A stretch of 64,000 bases of DNA from the NCBI RefSeq assembly GCF_040361335.1, contig NZ_APNM01000014.1, positions 21,662 through 85,661 of the forward strand. The letters are read 5' to 3'. Positions 33,031-41,459 of this stretch are shown here, piece after piece. This stretch comes from APNM01 sp040361335. Its GTDB lineage: Bacteria > Pseudomonadota > Gammaproteobacteria > Nevskiales > Salinisphaeraceae. Numbering within the stretch: the stretch's first letter is position 1; the number at the start of each line of letters is the position of its first letter. The notes under the pieces are model-generated. The model was not told where the DNA came from, did not search any database, and saw only the letters and a list, made by a program, of their open reading frames with translations. The translations under genes were made by a program, and so were the position numbers.

Positions 33031-33208
33031 AAGCCTCCGTGCGCCTCTGTGGTTTCAGGTCCCGCCAACTAAAAGCCTGTGGACCGGGATAAGCGAAGCG
33101 CCGCCGGCTGTCTGGGCGCCGAGCGCAGTAGTGTTGTAGCGGTTTTTTCAGCGTCGCGATCGCCTCAATCTTTGCTCCCCGTGCCCTCCGTGCCTCTGTG
33201 GTTGATTG
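33031..33208. repeat. Family A half-units and shared linker, copies 5-6, running into the antiporter 3' end
   Basis: Right arms lie at 33035-33055 (CCGTGCGCCTCTGTGGTTTC) and 33177-33205 (CCCGTGCCCTCCGTGCCTCT then GTGGTTGATTG). Between them is CCGGGATAAGCGAAGCG (33084-33100), the linker also seen at 4483 and 50310. The last arm is inside the coding region of the KefB-like gene. Confidence 0.78.
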
Positions 33209-34775
33209 AGATCGAGCCGGCCTCGGCGCCCGGGGAGAGCGCCTCCAGCGCGTGCTCGGCGAGGCCGACGCCGGCCTCGCTCATGGTGGAGTAGACCTCG
33301 TCCGCGCCGGCCTCGCGGATCGCCCGCGCCTGGTCGGGATACATGGTGTGGGCCACGATCACGCCGGCATAGCCGGTGCGGCGCAACTGCTTGGTGGCGA
33401 ACAGACTGGCCTCGGTGGCGGGCATCGCCAGCACCGCGGCGCGGATGCCGCTCAGGTCGGCCGCGTGCCAGAAGGACGAGTCCTCGGCATCCGAATACAC
33501 CACGTTGCGGCCGGCCTCCACGTGCCCGGTCACCTTGTTGGGGTCGGCGTCGATGCCGATCACCGACTCGCCGCGCTGCGCGATCAGGTCGTAGGCCGCG
33601 GTGCCGGCCCGGCCCATGCCCAGAACCAGCACCCGCGCGTGGTTCAGGGAAGCCGGCTGCTCGTCCGGGTGCGGTGTACTGCGCTCGAACGGGATCAGGC
33701 CGCCCTCCATCCGCTCGAACAGCTCGTGCGCCATGCGGTTGAGGGGCGCCGAGATCACGAACGACAGCGCCACCGCCAGGGCCAGCGGCACCAGCCACTC
33801 GGGCAGCAGTCCGGCGGCCACGATCAGGCCGAACTCGCTGTAGCTGGTGAGGCCGACGCCGGCCAGGAAGGCATTGCGGGCGCGCAGCTTGAAGGCCAGC
33901 AGCAGGGCGAAGAACAGTATCGCCTTCAGCGGCAGCGCCAGGGCCAGGACCGCGGCGAACACCAGCGACTGGCCATCCGGCAGGCCGGACATCCCGATCT
34001 GGAGGAAGAACCCCACCAGGAATACTTCCTTGAGGCTCCAGAGGGAATCGGACAATTCCTGGGCGCGCGGATGCCCCGCCAGCAGCATGCCGGCCACCAG
34101 CGCCCCCAGTTCCGGACTGAGCCCGACCAGCTCGAAGCCGGCACCGCCGACCCCCAGCGCCAGCAACATGCCCATGAGCACCAGCAGCTCGTCGTGCCCG
34201 ACCAACTCCAGCAGCCAGTGCAGCAGCGGCCGTAGCAACGGCAGCGCGAACACACCCAGCGCCCAGACGGACGGGGCATGATCGCCGGCGAAGCTGAGCA
34301 CCCCGAGGGCGATGAGGTCCTGCACGATCAGGATGCCGATCGCCACCCGGCCGTGGAAGGCGCGCAACTCGCGCTTGGCCTCCAGAACCTTGGCCGCGAG
34401 CACCGTGCTGGAAAAGGACAGCGCCACCGCCAGCAGCAGCGCCGTGGCCCAGTCCAGGCCCAGCCACAGATGCAGGATGGGCGCGAACAGCAGGCAGGAA
34501 ATGCCGAAATGCAGCATGCCGCCGCCGATCACCTCGGCGCGCAGCAGGTTCGCGAGCTTGAGCTTGAGCCCGACGGTGAACAGGAGCAGGAGCACGCCCA
34601 GGTGCGACAGGTGCTGCAGCACCTCGTGGGTCTCGTCGGGGAGCTGCAGCGGTTCCTTGAAGGCGTGGATCAGGAAGCCCGCGCCGAGGAATCCGACCAG
34701 GGGCGGCAGACCCAGCGGCCGGACCAGCAGGCCCATGCCGAACGCGAAACTGACACACACCACCTCGAACAACAC
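33165..34775 (-). CDS. KefB/CPA2-type monovalent cation:proton antiporter with RCK (TrkA-N) domain
   Basis: 536 aa. About 12 membrane helices in the first 380 residues, with the Na/H exchanger signatures LGVLLLLFTVGLKLKL and LSFSSTVLAAKVLEAKRE, then a cytosolic Rossmann domain starting RVLVLGMGRAGTAAYDLI, with IGIDADPNKV as the nucleotide-binding acidic turn. It resembles KefB/KefC or YbaL potassium efflux systems. The C-terminal SINHRGTEGTGSKD is not part of the family: it is encoded by a family A repeat, which evidently replaced the original 3' end. Confidence 0.88.
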   Translation of the reverse strand: MLFEVVCVSFAFGMGLLVRPLGLPPLVGFLGAGFLIHAFKEPLQLPDETHEVLQHLSHLGVLLLLFTVGLKLKLANLLRAEVIGGGMLHFGISCLLFAPILHLWLGLDWATALLLAVALSFSSTVLAAKVLEAKRELRAFHGRVAIGILIVQDLIALGVLSFAGDHAPSVWALGVFALPLLRPLLHWLLELVGHDELLVLMGMLLALGVGGAGFELVGLSPELGALVAGMLLAGHPRAQELSDSLWSLKEVFLVGFFLQIGMSGLPDGQSLVFAAVLALALPLKAILFFALLLAFKLRARNAFLAGVGLTSYSEFGLIVAAGLLPEWLVPLALAVALSFVISAPLNRMAHELFERMEGGLIPFERSTPHPDEQPASLNHARVLVLGMGRAGTAAYDLIAQRGESVIGIDADPNKVTGHVEAGRNVVYSDAEDSSFWHAADLSGIRAAVLAMPATEASLFATKQLRRTGYAGVIVAHTMYPDQARAIREAGADEVYSTMSEAGVGLAEHALEALSPGAEAGSISINHRGTEGTGSKD

Positions 34776-34841
34776 GGGAATACCCCTGTCTCTGCCGATC
34801 CGCGGCCCGCCGCCGCTATCTCATGATCGCACGACGCCGGA

Positions 34842-35774
<933 letters not shown>

Positions 35775-35823
35775 TCCTGTTTCCGGTTCGGGGGGCAAAC
35801 GCACAGGATAGCGTTCTGGTTTA

Positions 35824-35897
35824 GGTGATTGGTGATTGGTGATTCGTTGGGAAGAGGGGGTTATGCTCTTTGCCAATCACGAATCACCAATCACCCT
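35824..35897. repeat. Inverted repeat D (GTGATTGGTGATT) between divergent genes
   Basis: GTGATTGGTGATTGGTGATT at about 35825-35844 faces AATCACGAATCACCAATCAC at 35875-35894, with a loop of about 30 bp. It lies in the divergent promoter region and ends 10 bp before the DUF1992 start. It could be an operator array or another dispersed repeat. Confidence 0.75.
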
Positions 35898-35904
35898 CAT
35901 AGGA

Positions 35905-36276
35905 ATGCGCCTGCTCGACCGACTCGCCGAGGAACACATCAGCGCCGCCGCGGAGCGCGGCGAGCTGGACGATCTGCCCGGGGCCGGCCGCCCGCTGAAG
36001 CTGGACGACGACCGCTTCGTGCCGGAGGAACTGCGCGCGGGTTACCGGCTGCTCAAGAACGCCGGCTACCTGCCGCCCGAGCTGCAGACCCGCCGCGAGA
36101 TCGCCAGCGTGGAGGAACTGCTGGAGCGGGCCGACCCGGACAGCACCGAGCACGCGCTCGCCCAGCGGCGCCTGTCGCTGTTGCGCGCGCGGCTGGGCGA
36201 GGGCCGAATGGGCCAGCTCCGCGCGGCGCGGGAATACCAGGAGGCGGTCCTGCGGCGCCTGGGCGGCGATGACTGA
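35905..36276 (+). CDS. DUF1992 (DnaJ C28-like) protein
   Basis: 123 aa from ATG 35905, with AGGA upstream; the in-frame extension to 35836 runs into repeat D. It starts MRLLDRLAEEHISAAAERGE and carries the family signature LPGAGRPLKLDDDRFVPEEL and YRLLKNAGYLPPELQ. This is the domain of human DNAJC28 without a J domain; the bacterial YhdN/DUF1992 role is unknown. The 3' end overlaps the GNAT gene by 8 bp, so the two are co-translated. Confidence 0.87.
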   Translation: MRLLDRLAEEHISAAAERGELDDLPGAGRPLKLDDDRFVPEELRAGYRLLKNAGYLPPELQTRREIASVEELLERADPDSTEHALAQRRLSLLRARLGEGRMGQLRAAREYQEAVLRRLGGDD

Positions 36277-36787
36277 CATCGTCCTGCGTCCGGCCGACGA
36301 CGATGCCGCGCTGACGGCGATCGCCGCCCTCGCCCGCCGCATCTGGCGGGAACACTATCCCGGCATCATCAGCCATGCCCAGATCGACTACATGCTCACG
36401 CAGGGCTACGCCCTGCCGGTGATGCGGCGCGAGATCGAGGACGGGGTGCGCTACGTGCTGGCCGAGGCGGACGGCGACCCCGCGGGCTTCGCCGCCCACG
36501 GCCCGGACGCGGGGGACGAGGACACGTTGTGGCTGCACAAGCTCTATGTGGCCGGCGAGCACCGCGGTCGCGGCCTGGCCCGCCGCCTGCTGGACGACGC
36601 CCTGGCCCACGCCCGCGCGCGCGGCGCCGACCGCGTCCGGCTGCGGGTCAACCGCCACAACCGCGTCGCCGTCGAAGCCTACCGCCGCCTGGGTTTCCGC
36701 ATCGAGAGCACCGATATCAAGGACATCGGCGGCGGCTTCGTGATGGACGACTACCTGATGGGCCGCGCGGCGGCCCAAGGAGGCTAA
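36269..36787 (+). CDS. GNAT-family N-acetyltransferase
   Basis: 172 aa. The acetyl-CoA-binding motif A is LYVAGEHRGRGLARRLLDDA (R-G-R-G-L-A), preceded by the strand ahead of DTLWLHKLYV and followed by RLRVNRHNRVAVEAYRRLGF, the typical motif B with VEAYRRLGF. The N-terminal part LARRIWREHYPGIISHAQID resembles a common small-molecule or protein acetyltransferase subgroup. The acceptor is unknown. Overlaps the DUF1992 gene and ends at a family A element. Confidence 0.88.
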   Translation: MTDIVLRPADDDAALTAIAALARRIWREHYPGIISHAQIDYMLTQGYALPVMRREIEDGVRYVLAEADGDPAGFAAHGPDAGDEDTLWLHKLYVAGEHRGRGLARRLLDDALAHARARGADRVRLRVNRHNRVAVEAYRRLGFRIESTDIKDIGGGFVMDDYLMGRAAAQGG

Positions 36788-36877
36788 CCACAGAGGCACA
36801 GAGAGCACAGAGGAAAAGAGTCAGGAAGACTCACCCCATTAAATCTCTGTGCCCTCTGTGCCTCTGTGGTTCAAGAT
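36784..36877. repeat. Family A element, copy 7 (complete palindromic unit)
   Basis: The left arm AACCACAGAGGCACAGAGAG faces CTCTGTGCCTCTGTGGTTC, with interior GACTCACCCCATTAAATCTC. Interior and arms are the reverse complement of copy 3 (32371-32461). It lies between convergent GNAT and acyl-CoA dehydrogenase genes. Confidence 0.88.
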
Positions 36878-36930
36878 CATTTCCTCGGCGATCGAGTCGT
36901 CGGCGGCATGCCGGGAAAGCCTGGCCCGGC

Positions 36931-38088
36931 CTATGCCTTGCCCAGCATGTCGCGCGCGATCAGTTCCTTCATGATCTCCGAGGTGCCGCCGTAGATGCGC
37001 TGCACGCGGGCGTCCGCGAAGGCGCGGGCGATCGGGTACTCGCGCATGTAGCCGTAGCCGCCGAACAGTTGCAGGCAGCCGTCGGCCACCCGCCACTGCA
37101 TCTCGGTGCTGGACAGCTTGGCCATGGCCGCGGTGGTGACGTCCAGGGTGCCGGCGCGGAAGCGGTCCATGCACTGGTCGACGAAGGCACGGGTCACGGC
37201 GGCGTCGGTGCGCATCTCGGCCAGCCGGAACCGGGTGTTCTGGAAGCTGGACAGGGGCTGGCCGAAGGCCTTGCGCTCGCGCACGTAGTCGGCGGTCCAC
37301 TCGATCATGCCCTCGGCGGCGGCGACGGCGGCCACCGCCAGCGCCAGCCGCTCGCGCGGCAGCTCGTCGATCAGGTGGATGAAGCCCTGGTGCTCGCGGC
37401 CGAGGATCGCGTCGTCCGGCAGCCGCAGGTCCTCGAAGAATAGCTCGGCGGTGTCGCCGGCGTGCTGACCCAGTTTGCGCAGGTTGCGTCCGCGCCGGAA
37501 GCCCGGCAGCGAGGTGTCCACAAGGAACAGGCTGGTGCCACGGGCGCCGCCCTCGGGGCGGGTACGCGCCGCGATCACCATGACATCGGCGTAGATGCCG
37601 TTGGTGATGAAGGTCTTGGCGCCGTTGAGCACCCAGCCGTCGCCGTCGCGGTCGGCGCGGGTGCGCATGCCCTGGAGGTCGCTGCCGGCGCCGGGCTCGG
37701 TCATGCCGATGCCGATCACCGCCTCGCCGGCCACCATCCGCGGCAGCCAATGTTCTTTCTGGGCGTCGCTGCCGAGATCGAGCAGGTAGGGAGTGACCAC
37801 GTCCGAGTGCACGGAAACCGCGGTGGCCAAGCCGCCCATGCCGGCGCGCCCCAACTCCTCCAGGACCACGGCCGAGAGCGCGAAGTCGGCGCCCGCGCCG
37901 CCGTAGGCCTCGGGGACGTCCAGACACAGCAGACCGGCCTCGCCGAGCTGGGTCCAGACCTCGCGCGGGAAGGCTTCGGCCTCCTCCCAGTCCTCGTAAT
38001 GGGGCCGTATCTCGTTGTCGATGAAGCGGCGGACACTGTCGCGGAACAGTTCCCGCTCGGCCCGGACATCTTCCTCCAGCGCGGCCAT
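36931..38088 (-). CDS. acyl-CoA dehydrogenase
   Basis: 385 aa, standard length. Flavoprotein that introduces a C2-C3 double bond into acyl-CoA, passing electrons to ETF. Visible are LGEAGLLCLDVPEAYGGAGA, the FAD-binding IGIGMTEPGAGSDLQGMRT, DAAVTRAFVDQCMDRF, LQLFGGYGYMREYPIARAFA and the C-terminal RIYGGTSEIMKELIARDML, where the Glu-containing loop matches the short/medium-chain and IVD-like subgroup. No ETF or other beta-oxidation gene is adjacent, so the chain length cannot be assigned. Confidence 0.9.
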   Translation of the reverse strand: MAALEEDVRAERELFRDSVRRFIDNEIRPHYEDWEEAEAFPREVWTQLGEAGLLCLDVPEAYGGAGADFALSAVVLEELGRAGMGGLATAVSVHSDVVTPYLLDLGSDAQKEHWLPRMVAGEAVIGIGMTEPGAGSDLQGMRTRADRDGDGWVLNGAKTFITNGIYADVMVIAARTRPEGGARGTSLFLVDTSLPGFRRGRNLRKLGQHAGDTAELFFEDLRLPDDAILGREHQGFIHLIDELPRERLALAVAAVAAAEGMIEWTADYVRERKAFGQPLSSFQNTRFRLAEMRTDAAVTRAFVDQCMDRFRAGTLDVTTAAMAKLSSTEMQWRVADGCLQLFGGYGYMREYPIARAFADARVQRIYGGTSEIMKELIARDMLGKA

Positions 38089-38237
38089 GCTCTCCTCCGG
38101 TTATAGCGATCGCAGACGCAGGATAGCAGGACCGGGGACCGCCACGGCCGCCCGAAAGAAGGGGCGGCAGGCGTAACAGAGCGTTAATCGCCGGCCGTCA
38201 AGATACCCCGACGAATCCCGCGCTATCGGAGCATGCC

Positions 38238-38384
38238 ATGTTCGACCGACTGTTCGCCGGCGCCATCGGCCTCGTGGCCGCCGCCGCCTTTCTGCTCTCC
38301 ACGGCGGGCGCGTGGTATCCACCGGGCTCCGACCACGTCCCCGCCGAGACGGTCGCGGCCGCCGGCGGGGCCGGGAAAAGTTAG
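38238..38384 (+). CDS. small single-helix membrane or secreted protein
   Basis: 48 aa, starting MFDRLFAGAIGLVAAAAFLL and ending AGGAGKS. It is preceded by GGAG with a 6-bp spacing, and its stop overlaps the stop of the convergent DUF3096 gene by 4 bp. One hydrophobic segment (about 6-26) may be a signal peptide or anchor. No family recognised; codon use is GC-rich like its neighbours. The RBS and compact placement favour a real gene. Confidence 0.5.
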   Translation: MFDRLFAGAIGLVAAAAFLLSTAGAWYPPGSDHVPAETVAAAGGAGKS

Positions 38385-38524
38385 CTCACGAGACCCAGGA
38401 TCCCGATCACGATCAGGTAGCCCGCGACGATGTAGTTCAGCAGTCGCGGCACCAGCAGGATCGCGATGCCCGCGGCCAGGGATAGCAGGGGCGTGAGCAT
38501 CGCGGCGTCGATGGTGAGGGTCAT
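38381..38524 (-). CDS. DUF3096 small membrane protein
   Basis: 47 aa, starting MTLTIDAAMLTPLLSLAAG, then IAILLVPRLLNYIVAGYLIV: two hydrophobic segments around a conserved P-R-L-L-N-Y-I-V-A centre that identifies DUF3096. A strong RBS (GGGGAGAA, 6-bp spacing) precedes ATG 38524. Function unknown in the family. Confidence 0.8.
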   Translation of the reverse strand: MTLTIDAAMLTPLLSLAAGIAILLVPRLLNYIVAGYLIVIGILGLVS

Positions 38525-38672
38525 GGTGCGTTCTCCCCGTGGTTGCGGATTCACCGCGCAAGCGGCGGAGACAGCTTGACCGCACACACCGGCAAGCGCA
38601 ACACACCCCACCCGTTGGTGCCGCCCCGCCCTACGCGCTACAGTCGAGGCTCGTTCCGAGCAGGGATTGCCG

Positions 38673-38858
38673 ATGCGACCGGTCTACATCGTCGTCAACG
38701 GGATACTGATCTTCCTGGGCTACCTGGCGGTGGTGAACACGGACTTCGACCACCCGGACACCTTCTATTCGGTCACCCTGCCGCTGGTGGACATGGTGTA
38801 TTGCACCTATCTCCTGCTGCTGGCCTTTATCGAAATCTATAACAACACTTGGCGCTGA
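38673..38858 (+). CDS. small two-helix membrane protein
   Basis: 61 aa from ATG 38673 (TTG 38667 is an alternative start). Hydrophobic segments lie at about 3-21 (VYIVVNGILIFLGYLAVV) and 36-56 (LPLVDMVYCTYLLLLAFIEI), joined by NTDFDHPDTFYS. No family recognised. It ends at a repeat-rich gap. Codon use is less GC-extreme than its neighbours. Confidence 0.5.
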   Translation: MRPVYIVVNGILIFLGYLAVVNTDFDHPDTFYSVTLPLVDMVYCTYLLLLAFIEIYNNTWR

Positions 38859-38929
38859 GAGGGTGTTTACACAATCAACTGGCATGAACGAGGCTTTGGC
38901 TGGCGGGACATGAAACCACTCCATTTTCT

Positions 38930-39134
38930 GGCTGGCCGTTTGCCGAGGCGCTTCCCGGAAGAAAGCATCCGCAGATTACGCCGATGGACGCAGATTAAAG
39001 AACAGCCCCAGCCAATCTGCGTTAATCGGTGTCCATCTGCGGATAAAACAAATGCCTTGGCTTGGCACGGCGCTGACCGCGTAGCGCCCCGGCGACCGAA
39101 CTGCCGGAGTGGAAACGAACCTGGGCGGGCGGTT
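38930..39134 (-). repeat. Composite repeat E, copy 3 (inverted, about 6 kb from copies 1-2)
   Basis: On the minus strand it has the same parts in the same order: head CCAGGTTCGTTTCCAC, GCGCCGTGCCAAGCCAAGGC, TTTGTTTTATCCGCAGATGG, GGGGCTGTTCTTTAATCTGC, tail TTTCTTCCGGGAAGCGCC. It fills most of the 393-bp gap 38859-39251; no gene was seen there. Confidence 0.85.
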
Positions 39135-39170
39135 CCAGGAAGAAGCAATCCGCGGATGTGCGCGGATTGA

Positions 39171-39245
39171 GAGGGTGTCTACAAAACTACTGCGCTCCGG
39201 CGGCGCCAGACCTGCCTTCGTTCGCTACGTTTCGTAGACACCTTC
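39171..39245. repeat. MITE-like palindromic element with 14-bp terminal inverted repeats
   Basis: GGTGTCTACAAAAC (39174-39187) and GTTTCGTAGACACC (39229-39242) pair with one mismatch around a 41-bp centre. A further direct copy of the end, GAGAGGGTGTTTACAC, is at about 38857-38872, so the whole gap 38857-39245 is bounded by GAGAGGGTGT ends and may have been delivered as one unit. Confidence 0.6.
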
Positions 39246-39251
39246 CGAGCG

Positions 39252-39911
39252 TCACCCCAGGAGACGGTCGATGCACTCGCGCTCGTCCGCCAGCATCCGC
39301 TGCACGGCGCGGTGCGCGCCGGCGGCGTCCGGCAGCCGCCGCAGGGCGTCGAAACCCGCCGCGATCCGGTCGTATAGCCGGCCCATGCCGGCGGCGTGTG
39401 CCGGACCGCGCGCCAGCTTGAAACCCATGTGCGCCCAGCGTCTGCGGGCGATTCCCTCCAGGTCCGCGGCCAGGTCGCCGGCGAGCCCGCACTGACGGCG
39501 CCGGTCGTCGAGGCCGCCGACCTCGCGGTAGGCGCGCACATAGGCCGCGGCGACGATCTCCCGGTCCGGCGCCAGCCGCTCGGCCACGGCCTCGTCCAAT
39601 TCCCGCGTCAGGGTGGCGAAGGCGAGCGCATCGCGCAGCATGCGCGAATCCGGCAGCAGCCGGCCGAGACGGGCGCCGGCGGCGTCGGGGTCGCCGGTCA
39701 GCTCGCCCAGATCGAGGTCGCGAAAGAAGGATTCGGCGAAATACCGCAGCAACGGCGTGGCGCGGGCACGCTCGGCGACATCGGCATGGCGTGCGTACAG
39801 CCGCCGGGCCTGCCAGCCGCGGAGACGTGCCACATGGGCGGCGAACGCCGGATCGTGGTGCTCGCGCAGCGCCGCGTGGCGATGCAGGATGGCCGTCAAT
39901 TCCGCGCTCAT
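39252..39911 (-). CDS. conserved helical protein, possibly related to the FFLEELY-motif family
   Basis: 219 aa from ATG 39911 (MSAELTAILHRHAALREHHD). Predicted wholly helical and rich in Arg/Ala. The segment TPLLRYFAESFFRDLDLGEL at about 52-71 resembles the motif for which FFLEELY proteins are named, and spacing to the later LPDSRMLRDALAFATLTREL is similar. Function unknown. No signal peptide or membrane helix. The assignment is tentative; it is a real gene by codon use and position. Confidence 0.6.
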   Translation of the reverse strand: MSAELTAILHRHAALREHHDPAFAAHVARLRGWQARRLYARHADVAERARATPLLRYFAESFFRDLDLGELTGDPDAAGARLGRLLPDSRMLRDALAFATLTRELDEAVAERLAPDREIVAAAYVRAYREVGGLDDRRRQCGLAGDLAADLEGIARRRWAHMGFKLARGPAHAAGMGRLYDRIAAGFDALRRLPDAAGAHRAVQRMLADERECIDRLLG

Positions 39912-40046
39912 CGGACCGACCACGGGGCCGCGCCGGGGCATCCGGACTTGAATCCGGGCAACGGCGGCGTAATATCCGAGGGCAGTGCGGCTGGCACGAC
40001 CGTACGACGATAATTCACGTTGTAACGCTTTATAGGGAGTAAACGT

Positions 40047-40304
40047 ATGAATCGTAGCAGGATGGTCACCTTTGCCGCCGCGACGCTCATCGGCCTGAGC
40101 GGCCTCGGTCTCGCGGCCTGCGAGCAGGATACCCGCGAGGACATGAAGGAAGAGGCCAACGAGGCCGTGGACGAGACCAAGGAGATGTTCCAGGACGACT
40201 CCGCCGTCGAGGATTCCGCCGAGGACTTCGGCAACGCCGCCGAGGAGACCGGCGACCGGATGGAGGAGTCCATGGAGGACGCGACGGAGGATTCGCAGAA
40301 CTGA
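40047..40304 (+). CDS. small acidic lipoprotein
   Basis: 85 aa. Signal peptide with lipobox LAAC (Cys25), then a tail of about 60 residues with many Asp/Glu, a Met-spaced helical pattern and repeated EE/ED pairs (EEANEAVDETKEMF, AEETGDRMEESMED). It resembles small stress or envelope lipoproteins of the entericidin/CsbD-like size class, but no family is clear. An RBS (AGGGAG) lies before ATG 40047. It ends in a strong terminator and is likely a monocistronic, highly expressed gene. Confidence 0.72.
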   Translation: MNRSRMVTFAAATLIGLSGLGLAACEQDTREDMKEEANEAVDETKEMFQDDSAVEDSAEDFGNAAEETGDRMEESMEDATEDSQN

Positions 40305-40340
40305 CAAGCGAATCCGACGCGGCCCCGCACCGCGGGGCAC

Positions 40341-40374
40341 GGGGGCCGGCCCGAGGGGGGCCGGCCCCTTTTTC
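40341..40374 (+). terminator. Rho-independent terminator of the acidic lipoprotein gene
   Basis: The stem GGGGCCGGCC / GGCCGGCCCC with a short loop (CGAGGGG) is followed by TTTTT. It lies 37 bp past the lipoprotein stop, and the opposing SMP-30 gene ends 9 bp beyond it. Confidence 0.85.
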
Positions 40375-40382
40375 GTTCGGGG

Positions 40383-41459
40383 CTAGCGCGTCCCGTCTGG
40401 CACCGGCATGCGCGCCATCGCGGGCGCCGTCAGGCTGCCGAAGTAAAGGATGTCCCCGACCTCCTCCACCGCGGTGATCGGGGCATAGGCATCCGCCGAG
40501 GCATCCTGCAGGTTGTAGAGCACATCGCCGCCGGTGCTCAGGCCGAGCACGATGGCATGCTTCTTCGTGCCCGGCTGCAACTGCTCCGGCAGGCGATAGG
40601 CGACCTTGCGCAGGAACGGCTTGTCCGACATGTAGTCGAGCGAGGGATTGCGCGGGGCGTAGATCGCCAGCCAGAAGGTGTCCTCGCCGTCGTAGGAGAT
40701 ATTGTCCGGGAAACCGGGCAGGTTCGCGGCGAAGGTATCGCTGCCGCCGGCGGCATCGCCGGTCAGCCAGTAACGCGTGACCCGGTAGGCGCCGGTCTCG
40801 TTGACCAGCACGTAGCGCTCGCCCGGCCCCACGGCCACGCCGTTCGCGAACTGCAGGCCCTGCAGCAGCACGGTGACCTCGTCCGCCATCGGCTCGTACT
40901 TGAGCAGCCGGCCGTTGCCGCCGTGCTCGATGATGTCGGCCATCACGTGGTGCATGCCGAACTTGTGCGAGGCGTCGGAGAAATAGACGGTGCCGTCCTC
41001 GGCGACGGCGACATCGTCCACGAACCCGAACGGCACGCCGGCGGCCGCCGTGGCCAGGGTCCGGACCGTGCCGTCCGGCCGCACCGCCAGCAGGCCGCGC
41101 ACGGCGTCGGCGACGACCAGGCTGCCGTCCGGCGCCCAGTCCATCCCCAGCGGCCGGCCGCCGGTGTCGGCGAACACTGCCGCGCCGGAGCCGTCCGGCT
41201 GCAGGCGGCGGATCTTGCCGTCGGCGTAGGCGCCGTAGATCCGACCCTGGTCGTCCACCGCGACGTCCTCGGGTCCCGAGGCGACGCCCTTGGCGAGCCA
41301 TTCGACCCCGGCGAGCCGATCGTTCACGGCGTAGGGCCCTTCCAGTCCGGGCGCCTCGGGCGCATCCCAGGCCACCGGCTCGATGGGTACCGGCCAGAAG
41401 ACCAGGTAGGCGGCGCCCGCCAGGATCAGGATCAGAACGATCCCGAGAAACTTGTTCAT
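40383..41459 (-). CDS. SMP-30/strictosidine-synthase-like beta-propeller hydrolase
   Basis: 358 aa from ATG 41459. An N-terminal membrane anchor (MNKFLGIVLILILAGAAYLV) places the propeller in the periplasm. Blades contain GPEDVAVDDQGRIYGAYADG, RPLGMDWAPDGSLVVADA, FVDDVAVAEDGTVYFSDASH and PGFPDNISYDGEDTFWLAI; the Glu, Asn and Asp positions of the calcium site are consistent with SMP-30/paraoxonase-type lactonases. Four-base overlap with the upstream flavin oxidase gene suggests a shared pathway, perhaps hydrolysing a lactone, though no substrate is known. Confidence 0.85.
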   Translation of the reverse strand: MNKFLGIVLILILAGAAYLVFWPVPIEPVAWDAPEAPGLEGPYAVNDRLAGVEWLAKGVASGPEDVAVDDQGRIYGAYADGKIRRLQPDGSGAAVFADTGGRPLGMDWAPDGSLVVADAVRGLLAVRPDGTVRTLATAAAGVPFGFVDDVAVAEDGTVYFSDASHKFGMHHVMADIIEHGGNGRLLKYEPMADEVTVLLQGLQFANGVAVGPGERYVLVNETGAYRVTRYWLTGDAAGGSDTFAANLPGFPDNISYDGEDTFWLAIYAPRNPSLDYMSDKPFLRKVAYRLPEQLQPGTKKHAIVLGLSTGGDVLYNLQDASADAYAPITAVEEVGDILYFGSLTAPAMARMPVPDGTR

